A DNA stretch of 64,000 nucleotides from Circinella minor. Lineage: Eukaryota; Mucoromycota; Mucoromycetes; Mucorales; Lichtheimiaceae. Shown in pieces: positions 24,397 through 36,359 of the stretch (position 1 is its first letter; each line of letters starts with the position of its first letter). A model generated the notes under the pieces. It ran no database searches and was not told where the DNA came from. It saw nothing but the letters and a program-made list of their open reading frames with translations. Position numbers and translations under genes: made by a program. Where the stretch lies: contig JAEPRB010000096.1 of NCBI GenBank assembly GCA_016758965.1, positions 1 through 64,000 on the forward strand. The letters are read 5' to 3'.

Positions 24397-27300
24397 TTAC
24401 TTTTGTGCTGTGGGTTCAAGATCCAGCTCTGTCAACAAGGTATTGATATCTGTTTTACGTATCACATTTATGGATGATTTTCGACTTGGAGTATTTTGCA
24501 TAGAATTACTGGTGCTATCTGACACACTGCTGCTCTCTGCTTTTTGTTGTGGTTGTGCTATTTGGTCCCAAATGAAGTATTATATAAGTTTAATTTTTCT
24601 ATGTAATCTTTTTGTTTATCTTTGTTGCTTTCTTTGAAATGTCAAATAAAGTAAACTTACTAAGGGCTTCTTTTAAATTTTCAACCTTAATCGAATCTTT
24701 CTTCTTTAAACTGTCGCGCTATATAATACAAGTATTGATTTAGAAGTAATGATCACAAACATAAATCTATGTTCTTTTCTTTTCTTTTAGTTTTACCTTG
24801 CTCGGTTCTGGACTTGACCATGGATTAGATAATCGAGGTTTCCGTTCATTTATATCATCTGATGCATGAATACGTGTAGATTGTTCATGACTCACTATAT
24901 GGTCATATAGTTATCAGTCAAAAAAGACGTTCACATTATAGCTTCCATTTTTCTGTATAAAAAAAATAAAAAATAAGAAAACTAAAAACTTACGAAATGC
25001 TTCTGAACCCCATTCTGCATAAAGTTTACTTTCCAGTTGCAATCCATGGGTATCTTGTTGATCCCGTAATATCGGAGATAACGCTTCAACTACAACATGT
25101 CGATCCAAAAATGAAGTAATCACTGTTGGGTGACTACTGTGCTCCATAAATTCTCGATTGTTATCTGATGGTGGGACCGTTACTTCGTACCATTGATTGG
25201 ATCGTTCTCGCTCTTGTTGAATATGTTCTGTGTATTCTATTAAACTATCTACACCATAAAATTTACCCACCATGGTAAACCATGCAACAGTAACTGCAGC
25301 AAGTTCATGGGGTCTACCAGGAAAAGGTTGCCCCTTAATCGTGCCATCTTGTACCATACTTTGAAGTTTAAAAACAAGAGGAACAGTCTTGATTGTGACG
25401 TCCACACCAAAACGATGGGTTAAGGCACATAAAATTGAATATAACGCATGTGCATCTCTTGAATCAAAATTGGATAATTGGACCCATTCGACAATCGCAT
25501 GGCTGACGGTATTAACAAATAATATATCACTGTGCATATGTAAAAGATGCTTTTGGAGAAGTAATATAAATATAGATATTAGTTATATAGATATTTTCAT
25601 TCATTTTTGCATATTTACCAATGGATGTCCGTTGACTATCGGTTCTTGAATAGGTGTAGTTACGTCAAGGCATTGAACAAGTGAATGTGCAAAATCGGAT
25701 CTCGTTTCTATTGATGATGAATATGAAGAAAATGACTCAACTCAATTAATAAGCACCCATTTCTATCTAATCCAAGAAAAATAACTTGGTTTTCTTAATA
25801 TACACACGAACAAATCTCCAATATGTAATAAAAAGAAAACGAACCTGGATGCTTCTCAGTAAGTAATCCAACACCTGCTGTCCATGAACTCGCAGAAATA
25901 CGATCATCCAATGGCATATCTGACGGAGGACGTCTTCCACTATTGATCGACTTATCGGACGATGATATTAAAGACTTCTGAGCAAGCACAATGTTATTTA
26001 AGCAGACAATGACAGTGTGCCGATATAAAGTAATAGGTAATCCACCATCCACCTTTTCCAATGCTGTACTAGTACGTAACTTGGCAATCAAATACCCAAC
26101 CATATCGTCCAACTGGTTTTGATAATATTGTTGTGCTGCTAAGCCCCCCATACTATGCAAAATACCTTTATGAATTGCATATTCATAAAGTACTTGTTGA
26201 TTATAACTTCCATCTTGCTCTCCTTCAGCAGGCAATGTATCACGAAGTATTGTGGTAACATGGATTGTTTTTATGAGCAGGGTAAACAAAGAATTGAGTA
26301 CTTCCAACACTGAAACGCCAAGAAGTGGTGCATTAATGGCGTTTAGCACATTGTCCAAAATCGAAACAAGTGATGCATTTCTGCTGTTCAAATAGGTTGG
26401 TTTGGTAGGGTCACCAGTTTGTAATTGTTGGAGCGTTTCGGATATTAACAGATATCGATACTGTGCCTGCACGGAATCGAGAATAAGTTCCAATATGGAT
26501 ATAATTCGATCAGGTGGCCACCATTGTTCTGTGCTTTCCGCAAATCTAATAAAATCCAATTAATCAATAAACTTGGTTTCGATATGTGTAAATTCTGGCA
26601 AGTAGCAAAAAAGAAAAAACAAATGCGTACTGAAAAACGAGCCCTAAAGCTGCACGAACAGCAGCACCATTTGATTTTGAAAATAAAATACCAGTTGTTT
26701 GACCAGCCAACGCTTCGATGGCTGTCACCTCTACAGGTTCTCCTCTACTAATAATAGACTGTTTGATATCAATAGATCCATAATTTTTTTCTAGTCGATT
26801 TTCTGCTCCACCAGATGCAATTAGACTTTTTAATAATGCTGGTACAACAATATCTAATTGAGCTTTAAAATCGGGACCATGAAATGCATTCGAAGTGACA
26901 GCTGCTTGCATAGCCCGATGTCCAATATACTGCATTCTAATCGTAAGATATTATTTTTTTAGCCACACAAACTAAGAATCTGTATATATCAAACCAATCC
27001 ACTTTCCTTCTTCCTCCTCTTGCTCTTGCTCTTCTATCCCCTTACTTTAATGTTAAGTCCTTGTCTGTATTGGTATAATTGCAAAAATTTGCAAACTTGC
27101 CAAGGAGCTGTTCATATTCTTTAGTTAAAGCAGTATCGATTCCTAATGTAGAACCGTCATGATAATTACAAAAAATAACAAACTATGTATAAAAATATTT
27201 TAGTATCAACTAAACCTTCTTTTATCACTATTATACAATATGACCCCTTGTTTTTTTTATCATGTTTAATAAATCATCATATATCTCCCTTTTGTGTCTT

Positions 27301-27967
27301 ATAATCCTTTTTTTATTCATCTTGCTCCCCCCCCTCTTCTATCCTTTCCACCCTCACTTCGGCCCTCCTCTTCTCCCTTTATTTCTTGACGATGGTGATA
27401 ACTGTCATCAAATAAAAATAATATAAAATAGAAACATACTGGGGTAAAACGCGCTGTGTATGTTACACGCGTATTATACCATAAGAAATAGTTTAAATAA
27501 TAATTACCGTTTCGCAAGCCAAATCTTCTAATTCGATATCTCGGGTATCCAATATTTTGTTCAATATTCTGACGATCCACTTTGAAAATAAATTTAAATC
27601 ACGATGACATGATTGAATAAGTGCCTTGACAATATGCAAAGTTACTTGATTATTTCTATATCAAACAACAACATTCAATTATATATATATATATATATAT
27701 ATATATTTCTTACTTCTTATTATTACTAAATAGTGAAGTTGTTCGTTCTTACTGTTTTCTACCCTTGGCAATATCACGTTCGACTTTTTTTTCAAGGTAA
27801 CTACCGACTTTGGTCAGTTTGGCCGGTCGAGAACTGGCGTAGAACGTAAGGTAGCTTAGCTCTGAAGAACGAGGACCTTTTTCACCTTCTTTTGTTGGGT
27901 AGCAACTTTTGATGAGTTGAGCATGTTTAGCGTAATGAGTACATAATGGACCAAAACATGACACCAT
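24397..27967 (-). CDS. EFR3: EFR3 homologue, plasma-membrane anchor of the PI4K complex
   Basis: EFR3 recruits the PI 4-kinase Stt4/PI4KIIIalpha complex (with Ypp1/TTC7) to the plasma membrane. Ten exons on the minus strand: 27967-27753, 27655-27508, 27182-27046, 26936-26631, 26545-25845, 25707-25619, 25549-24994, 24894-24797, 24718-24661, 24557-24397; all phases agree, giving 822 aa, the length of human EFR3 proteins. The N-terminus MVSCFGPLC carries the cysteines expected for palmitoylation, then CYPTKEGEKGPRSSELSYL and basic residues, as in yeast Efr3 (CYPTGRTTDKKPKSSETSYL). The rest is helical repeat (LHIVKALIQSCH, YHDGSTLGIDTALT, EYEQLLGKFANFC). The end reads LLTELDLEPTAQK; its AAG-TAA contains a consensus GTAAGT donor. 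Confidence 0.92.
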
Positions 27968-29147
27968 GTTGAATTATAGCTATTAATCGAATCAACTTGT
28001 AAAGTTTAATATCGCGTCTAGGAAGAAGAAAAAGTTATTTCTGAGTTATTGTTTCTGGTTATTTTTTAAAATCGCATAAGTCCAATGGAATGCGTGAAAG
28101 AAGCGGAGAGAAAGTTCGTTGAATTTCGTTTCGTATGTCGTTTGGCCGAGAAAATAGATTATAATAATGATACTAGTAGTAATAGTAGATAATATAGTGT
28201 AGATTATAGTGAATGGAGAAAGTGATATTATTATATGTTGACTTGGTTATAATAAAAGTTTCAGTTTTAAAAATAGAAATACGGTCCAGAGGGAGAAGAA
28301 AGAGAAAAAAAAGGAGAAGGGTTTGACTGATGCAAACAAACAAGCAAGAAAGACTATTTGAGCAAAAAAAAAAAATCGTAATTCAAGAAGAAAAAGAACT
28401 TTTTTATTAATTTTTTTTTTGTATGAAAAATTCGAGCGCGTGCTTCATTTTAGCCAAGTGGATCATCCGTGTAACATAAGCTAAGTGGAGCACTTTCGCT
28501 TTTTTTGGTAAATGCCATGTGTTCATTGACAAAAAGCCCCAGTTCATAAAATGCATAATAAACTCGAAAGTGACATTAGTTATTAATATAAACTTAATAA
28601 ATATTAAGCATTTCTTTATTAGCGTATAATAATAAACATCATATCCAATGTTTATTGCTAGGAAACTAAAGTGAATGATATAACCAGAAATTGGCCTATT
28701 ATACTTCTTGTAAGAAATTAATAATGAATTTTCTGATGGTACGTACTGAAAAAAGGAAAAAAAAAATACAATGCCCGAGGCGAGACAAAATATCTATTCA
28801 TCCCCCTCATTTTATTATTGGGATCAGTACCGAAATTTCCGAAGCTTTACAGGATTTTTGAAAATAGACATGTAATTTAAAGTTCAAAAAAATAAAATTC
28901 ATGCAAATCTGAATATATAAAGGAGACCTTAAAAAAACATGGATTCATTATTTATAAACTGAAATCATTAAAAAAACAAAAGATGTGAAATTCATTATAC
29001 GCTCGTGTAACGTTGGAATAAGAAAAAAAAAGTTTAAGCTGGTTTTAAGTATATAGTCAAAGCGACCGCTCGCTACTCGCTCTTCTATTTTTTATTTATT
29101 TATTTATTTATTAGTAACTTCCTTCTTTCTTTTGTTACTAATATATT
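27968..29147. promoter_or_regulatory. divergent promoter region, EFR3 and alpha/beta hydrolase
   Basis: 1.18 kb between two divergent start codons. AT-rich, with a (TTTA)n tract at about 29088-29112 just upstream of the hydrolase ATG. No other gene seen. Confidence 0.45.
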
Positions 29148-30455
29148 ATGCTTCCAAGCGCGAAATTCGTGGTAGCATATACCATTGGTGCATTGGTACT
29201 TGCACTTTGGCTTAAATCGGAATCTATTTCCAAAAATAAAAAACCATTGCCATCGTTGCGAGTAAATCCGTCAGAGACTTATACTGAGAACTTTTACCCT
29301 AATGGCAAATATTTGGAATTTCCCATGGGAACTATGCGTTACTGGTTATTTGGTAATCCCAATGGTAAACGTGTAGTCATGGTCCATGGTATCAGTACTG
29401 GTTCTCCAACTTATGACAAGTTGGCACGCTATATGGTAATTTTATTAGAACATAGTAACAAACTCTTCTCCTCGAATTAATATTTGCAGTAAGAACGAAA
29501 GAGAATTAATGATATATGGACTTATGTAATATAGGCAGATGCAGGACATAATGTTCTTGTTTTTGATCTCTGGGGCCGTGGTTATTCAGATGCTCCTCCC
29601 ACTTATTATGATGAAAGTCTTTATACCACTCAATTGGCATTATTGCTTCAAAAAGTTGGATGGGATTCTGATGTTGATGTTGTAGGCGTTTCTTTGGGAG
29701 GTAAAAGTTTTCCTTTTTCTAGCTTTTTTTCCTTATCATTGCTCGCAGAGGAATCAGTCGTAATATTTTTTTTACCAATATTATTGTTATCACTCTTAGG
29801 TGCCATCGCAACATCTTTTACTGCATTTTATCCTGAGATTGTGAACAGGCTTATTTTGATTGCACCTGCAGGTTTAATGCAAGCGGACTCGGATATTCCA
29901 CTTTATGGTAGAATCTTTCGACTCCCCATCGTCAACAAAATTGTCATACACCCTTATCTTAAACCTGTCGCCATGTGGGGTATTACACAATTTTACAAAG
30001 CAGCACGGCCAAAAGCTCTTGGACCAAACAAAAATCCAGAATCAATACGGATTGCGGATGCAGCCTTTTCACAATTTCATAAGCATTCTGGGTTCTTCCA
30101 TGCTTTTTTAAGCACTGTGATTGATTATCCATTATTTGATCTTCATGAACGATATGAACGTGTTGGGCAACGGGATATAAATCGTAAAATATTAGTAATT
30201 TGGGGTACAGATGATGTTGTAAGTACTCTATTTTTTTTTTCTTTTGTATATAAGATTATAGAATGTATGAATGTGTAGTTTAATAAGAATCTGCTTATTG
30301 TATCTTTATAGACTGTACCTTTCCGTCATTCACAGCTTCTTAAAAAGTTGATACCACAATCCAAACTTAGTGTATATGAGGATGCAGCTCATGATGTTTT
30401 AATTTCACGCTATCCACAAGTCAATCTTGAAATTAAAGAATTTTTAGCTGAATAA
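29148..30455 (+). CDS. membrane-anchored alpha/beta hydrolase
   Basis: Four exons: 29148-29435, 29535-29700, 29800-30218, 30312-30455, giving 338 aa. The N-terminus has one hydrophobic helix (residues about 6-22) followed by Lys-rich sequence, so it is probably anchored to a membrane. The fold signature is complete: oxyanion-type MVHGIS, nucleophile elbow GVSLGG with Ser149, acidic residue in WGTDDVTVPF, and catalytic His in EDAAHDVLIS near the end. The order and spacing fit a one-domain alpha/beta hydrolase (esterase/lipase type). Substrate cannot be assigned. It diverges from EFR3. Confidence 0.88.
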
Positions 30456-33400
30456 ATGTTAGACATGCTGTAGTTTTCTATTTTTATTAACAGTGACTAA
30501 TAAACTTTTGTATGTATTATTATCATTTTATGAACACATCTGCATTACTATAATATCTCAACAAGTGTTTGTCTTTCCGCATACGTCAATATGTTGCACA
30601 AAACGATCAATTACGCTTCCTAATATAGACAAAAAGCGCCTTTATAAAAATTTGTGTATGGGAAGTTATATTGATGCTGAGAAAAAAAATCACATGTAAT
30701 GTCAACGAACTTGCTCAGGTTTTATATTATATTTTCAAAGATGGGTTTATAGAATATTTAACGAACTATTTTCGTGTACTTCTCCTCTTTATATTTTCCC
30801 TAATTTTATTTACTATGATTATTGGGCAACTATTATATAAACCCACCATCAATGTGTTATCGAACAATAACAACAATAAAAAAACGTACATATTGAAAAG
30901 AAAAAAAGTTTATCAATGGTGTTATGGAACTGGATTTAAATAATTCTCTGGTCACGTATGACTCGTTTTCTAACACAACATCCTTTCTTGAATAATGTTC
31001 ACCTTTCCCTGACAACGTGATTATTGATCTGATGATTTGACAATCATCTTGATTACTCGCTCACAGGACCGGTAAGAAACACTGACATTTTTTCTTTCCC
31101 GTACGTATACCACATCATCAGTTCTTCTTATGTTAAGAATGCAAAATATACTAGGTTATTTATGTGCATCTATTACATTTCATACCTATCATGTGATTAT
31201 ATACATATAAAGAAAAATAAAGCAGACAAAAGCTTGTTTGACAGTACCAGCAAATAAATTAAACGTCGTCTGGTTCTGTTACCGTAGCAATAATATATTG
31301 AATAAAATTTTATCAATATTAGTAACAGCTTCGCCAATTTTCTCATCATTTTACAACTGTTATGGTCACATATAATAGCTACAAAAGCAACCTTTATCTT
31401 TTGTCTCCCAATGATTATTTTGATAATACCACTAGGTATTACTATCTTTACAATAAAATGTTGCTACAATAACACCATCGTCTTCATTATCATTGTCGGA
31501 AAAAGATAGCATGATCTTGCAATATTAAAACGCAACAAAAATGATACAGTATCGACATCAAACGCAACAGATTACAATCGCTACGAAAGTTACCTCAATT
31601 TTCAAAACTATTAAAACAAATTATTCGACAACAAAATTCGAACAGCTTATCGATTCTGTTGTTAAAACATTACTTTAAAAAATTGGTGATGTTCGCGTAA
31701 AAAAGAGGCCATTAGGAAAAGAGTAAGGAGCTAGAAAAAAACATAAGTCATATCAAGAACTTTTTCTTAGGAAAGTGAGTGTTTTACTTGCCATATATAA
31801 TTATAAACATCTATTACAAACGTACCGACCATACTATATAATTTAGGAATGTTTTGATATTTGGTTCTTTGCAGCGAAGCTTTAAGAATAATGCGGTAAC
31901 ATGACGAGTTCTGAACAATAGTCGATATTTTTTTTTTTGGAGAAAACACAGAGATATGAACAAGGTTGACAAGACAAAAAAAAAAATTGGCGTCGTTACT
32001 ATTCACGTTGACGCGGCTCAACAGCTGCAGACCAAAACGTTCTCCTAAATCGAACGAAGATTAAGTTACGAATTGAAGGTCAGTTTCTTTTATTTATTCT
32101 TATATTGCCACACTTGTTGTTGCTCTTCCATCATGCGTAATATGTATGTAAGAAAAAACAGGACAACAGATAAATAAAGTAATTATTGCTGGTGCATAAA
32201 ATTCTTGTTTTCTGATTTATATGAAATGTCATTCATCATTATAGCGTCATCATCGGAGGGACAAATAACACATGAAGTCGGTGATAGACGAGCCGATCAT
32301 TGTAAGTAATAATATGACTATTTATATAATTAACCAAAGTCTGTGGCTCTTTTTTTTTATATGGAATAGATGATAATTTTAATAGATAATTAACGAAGAT
32401 CTCAATTAATGAGGAAAAGGAGAAGAAATAAAAGAAAAGCTTTTTTTTATTGGGAATATATACCTTATATTCACTATAATCCATTTATGATCATCCAAGA
32501 AAATCCTTTTTCACAGTTCCTTTCATTCTGAAAAATATTTCGCAAATCATGAAGGGCTTACATCAATATATGAAGCACGAGACTGTTTACAAACTGGGTC
32601 GTTTTAATTGTCACATTGTTGTATTGATAGTAGTAGTAGTAGTGTAATGGTAAATATGAGAAAGCTAAAGAAACAACAGGAGAAGATAGAAAAGGATGTG
32701 TAAGAAAAAACATCTATCAAACTTTGTGCGCCCCGTTTTCTATAACTGTAATACTACATAAGGAGGAAAAAAGCATGTTTTTTTGCTATTCACTAACATC
32801 ACAAAAATAAACAAAAATGTCAGAGATACGACTTTTGGATCAGTTAACCAAGATTTTGGTTATGCTATTTTTAACTAATTACAAGTGACGTATGTAATCA
32901 AATCAAGATTACTGTATATCGACCATGACATTTGCTATTGTGAAACTGACGTAATAGAACGATTCAAATAAAAGAAATGGGATAGTCGAGGTCTTGAAAT
33001 CAAAAATTGTCCACTCTGGCTAGGTTAGTATAAGAATGCTGTATGAATAACATAATTGCATATTTATTTAAAACAAAAGAGAGGAGCAGAATGATTGTGT
33101 CTTTATGTTTTAAATAGTTTATTAAACTAAATTATTGCTTAATTGATTGATTGTTTTTCTTTGTTTTATGTGGTAAATTTAGTTTATTTATGTACATATA
33201 TACAATAACCCCCCCCCGCCAACAAGACCCTAAGCCAATATAGAAGATAATGACATCTGATACCCTTTTACGTATCGAATGGTAGGCTGCAGTATTTAAT
33301 TGGTCAAGGTAAAAAGAGTGGCTATAATAGCATACAGATAACATATAGGAGAAAGAAAGAAAAATCACATGTGAAGCAAAAAATTATAGTATGTATGAGC

Positions 33401-33739
33401 CGACAGCATCATTCAGGTAGCGGTAATGATGGTTAACAATGTCGTGGCAACATCTTCGTCGTCGTCTATAACTGATGCAGCACAGACGCGTCTAATCACT
33501 GTACTGCTCAAAATAATCGGACTAACCTTATTTGGAATACCGGCTCTGTGATCCCTCTCACAAAAAGAAATGAACCACGATCTTAAATGAAGCAAAATAT
33601 AAGATAAAAAAATTTTCCCGCTAAAAAAATAAAGGGAACCCTCTTTAATAACCCCCACATTGGTTTCTCTCACTTTTCTTTCACTTTTCTTTCTCTTTCT
33701 TCTCACTTTTACTTTTTTTATACTTTATTAAAAACCATC
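30456..33739. other. 3.3 kb AT-rich intergenic stretch
   Basis: Only short frames with poor composition. A possible 89-codon frame from 30674 has one hydrophobic helix but no other support. A C-run lies at about 33210. No RNA gene recognised. The last 150 bases are pyrimidine-rich and probably belong to the promoter and 5' leader of the next gene. Confidence 0.55.
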
Positions 33740-35228
33740 ATGGCCAAAAAGCACGGAAACGCCAATCGTAAACGCCAAAATAAAAACAAGGCAACCTCCA
33801 AGCAAAAGCAACAACCTAAACCTGATGAAGTTGCCGCCACCACTGCCGCTACCGCCAATGGCAATGACACTACAACCGCGTCAAACAGTAGCGCGTCATC
33901 TGTTGTAGAACAATCACCTGCAGTTGTCGAAAATAATAACAATAATGACAAAAAAGAACAAGAAGAATCTAATGTTGCACCTTCATCAACTGAAGTTGAA
34001 AATCTTCAAATTAAAGACCAACAACAAAAGGATCAAGTCAAGGAAAAAAAGAATGAATCCGAAACTAAGAAGGATCAGCCACAACAGCAACAACAAAAAG
34101 AAGTGACCCCCGCAGTTTCAGAATTAACAGCTCCTGTTGACTCTCAAGGCGGTGAGGAACATTCATCATCGACTGCTGATGCTCACACTCACAAGGCTAT
34201 TCTTGATGAGAACGCCAAACCCATCAAGGAGAATGGTACTATCACTAAAGAACAAGCTGAGCCTGTATCGGAATCCAAAGCCGAGAACACCGAGGGCAAG
34301 GAAAAACAGGGATCGACACAAACTAATAGTGAATCAAAGGTCGAGACTCTAACTGCACCTGCTGTTGTTGAGGAAAAGAAAACACCCATTGCCAAGGAAG
34401 ATAAAAAGGTAGAAACCATTGTTAAAAAGGACGAGCCCAAGAAGGAAGATGTGGCATCAAAGGAGACAAAAGAGGAACCTGCTAAGCCCTCTGTTAAAGC
34501 TGCTGTGGAAACTCCCAAGGAATCTAAAGTCAAGAAGGAACAGGTAGCTGCTCCTGCTGTTGAATCTAAGAAGGAGGAAGTTGTTCCTGCTGCTGAAGCT
34601 AAGAAGGAGGAATCATCTGTACCTGCCACTGAAGTTAAAAAGCAAGAACCATCTGTACCTGCCACTGAAACCAAGAAGCAAGAACCATCTGTACCTGTCG
34701 TTGAAGCCAAGAAGGAAGAGCCAGTAGTACCTGTCTCTGAAGCCAAGAAGGAAGAGCCTGCATCAACTGCTCCTGTTGTTGAAACCAAGAAAGAAACAGC
34801 TAAAGAAAAGGCATCACCAGCAAAGGAACAAGAAAAGACTGTCAAAGAAGCCACTGCTACCACTAAGCCAAAGGCTGCAGGAAAGCCAGTCAAGACTGAA
34901 AAGACTAATGGTGTAGCAAAGCCAAAACAAGTTACAGAATTATCCAAGTCCAAATCAATTAGCAAGAAACGATCTCAAATCTTTGGTATATTCAAAAATA
35001 AGGACAAGGAACCAAAGGTAAAAATAATAATTATTGGATTGATTGGGTTGTCTGGAGAAAAAAAGAAAATTACAATTTTATTGTTAATTTTATTACAAAG
35101 AGAAAAAAAAAACACATGGCTAAATTTTTACTAATTACTAATATCACTAATCTTCATAGGCTAACTCAACGACATCATCTACAACTGACAAGGAAACTAA
35201 GCGTAAGACTTGGCAATTCTGGAAGTAA
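33740..35228 (+). CDS. Lys/Glu/Ala-rich disordered protein with C-terminal basic-aromatic motifs
   Basis: Two exons: 33740-35017 and 35160-35228, giving 448 aa. I do not recognise a family. The N-terminus is basic (MAKKHGNANRKRQNKNKA). The middle is low complexity, with an imperfect repeat of about 15 residues built on EAKKEEP.VPVS (residues about 270-355). The C-terminus changes character: SKSISKKRSQIFGIFKNKDKEP, then the short second exon ending KRKTWQFWK. Both contain aromatic residues among Lys/Arg and could bind membrane or a partner. A GTAAAA donor and a CATAG acceptor define the intron; reading past it runs into unlikely sequence. Codon use is more GC-rich and AAG/GCC-biased than neighbours, which may mean high expression. 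Predicted intrinsically disordered. Confidence 0.8.
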
Positions 35229-36359
35229 ACTATATGTGGTTCTTTGTCTCTCTTTTTCGCTTCTCTTTCTTTTCCATTACTACTCCCTTTTTTTTCATAA
35301 TTTTTTTACCGCCCTTTTCATACCAAATAATTTCAGAAAAGCAACGTGGAAACTAATAACTATAATACAAAAAAAAAAAAAAAGAGCGCGCTTATATCCC
35401 CGCAACCTCTTTAACCTATTGAGTTTTTCTTATGACACGTTGACTATTTTGTATACATATTTCTGTTTAGCTTCTATTTTTTATTACTTTTATACTTAGT
35501 ACCTTTTTATAACTTCTTACGCCTTTATTCTTCTACCTGTCTTATATACACAAATATTTCCGCAATATTTTTACGTCTTTCGCTATTACTGATCCTTCTT
35601 TTTTTTTAAAAAAAAAGTAAAAAATAAAAAGAAATTTCTATACTATTTTACATCATTTTAATGCAAAAAATGTTATATTTATTACATATAAGTGGGATAT
35701 GCGGCTGTTAATCTATCATGTATTTACTCATAGACTTGATAAATGTTATAGCTTTACCTGGTGGGAAAAATAACCACGAGATTATAATACTGAAAAATAA
35801 TACTCGGATTATATAAAGAAAAGCCTGTGAACTTAATTTTTTTTTACTCATGCTAAAGGCTGGTGAAACTACATATAAATCATAAATCTTTGATGCATTA
35901 CACGTCTGAAGTGTATACGTTTGTGTGATGTAGAATTATTGTGATTATGACGGATCAACAGTGAAGCGACAGAAAAAGAAAGTATATGGACACATGTCCT
36001 TTTTCATAAGTGTACATAAGTAGACAAAAATGATATAAACAACGAGAGTTTAAGTCCAAGTGTATTTCTATCTGTCAACAAAAAAGCCAAGGAGAATAAT
36101 ACGGTGCGCTTTTTATAGGTGTCAACATAGACCTCTTTTGTTTTCTCCGCACTTACTCTGAAATTTCCTCTTGCTAAGCACCGGCAAAACCATCGGCGTA
36201 AAAAAAACATTTTGTGATAAACAACAAAAAAAAAAAAAAACTCGCCACTCCAAAAAGTCAAGAACTTTGCTTTGTTCAACCAACGCGTTGTTCGAACAAT
36301 AAAAAAGGAAGAAAAGAAATAAAAAAGAAAGGAAAAAACAAAGAGTAAATAGTTTCAAC
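35229..36359. other. intergenic stretch before cardiolipin synthase
   Basis: 1.1 kb, AT-rich, with pyrimidine tracts and homopolymers. No gene seen. The distal end probably contains the CRD1 promoter. Confidence 0.5.

Noticed and set aside
30674..30943. 89-codon frame with one hydrophobic helix
   Set aside because: AT-driven composition, no homology recognised, no splice partners.
34189..34965. 258-codon minus-strand frame, Ser/Thr/Gly-rich
   Set aside because: Antisense shadow of the Lys/Glu repeat protein; lacks independent support.
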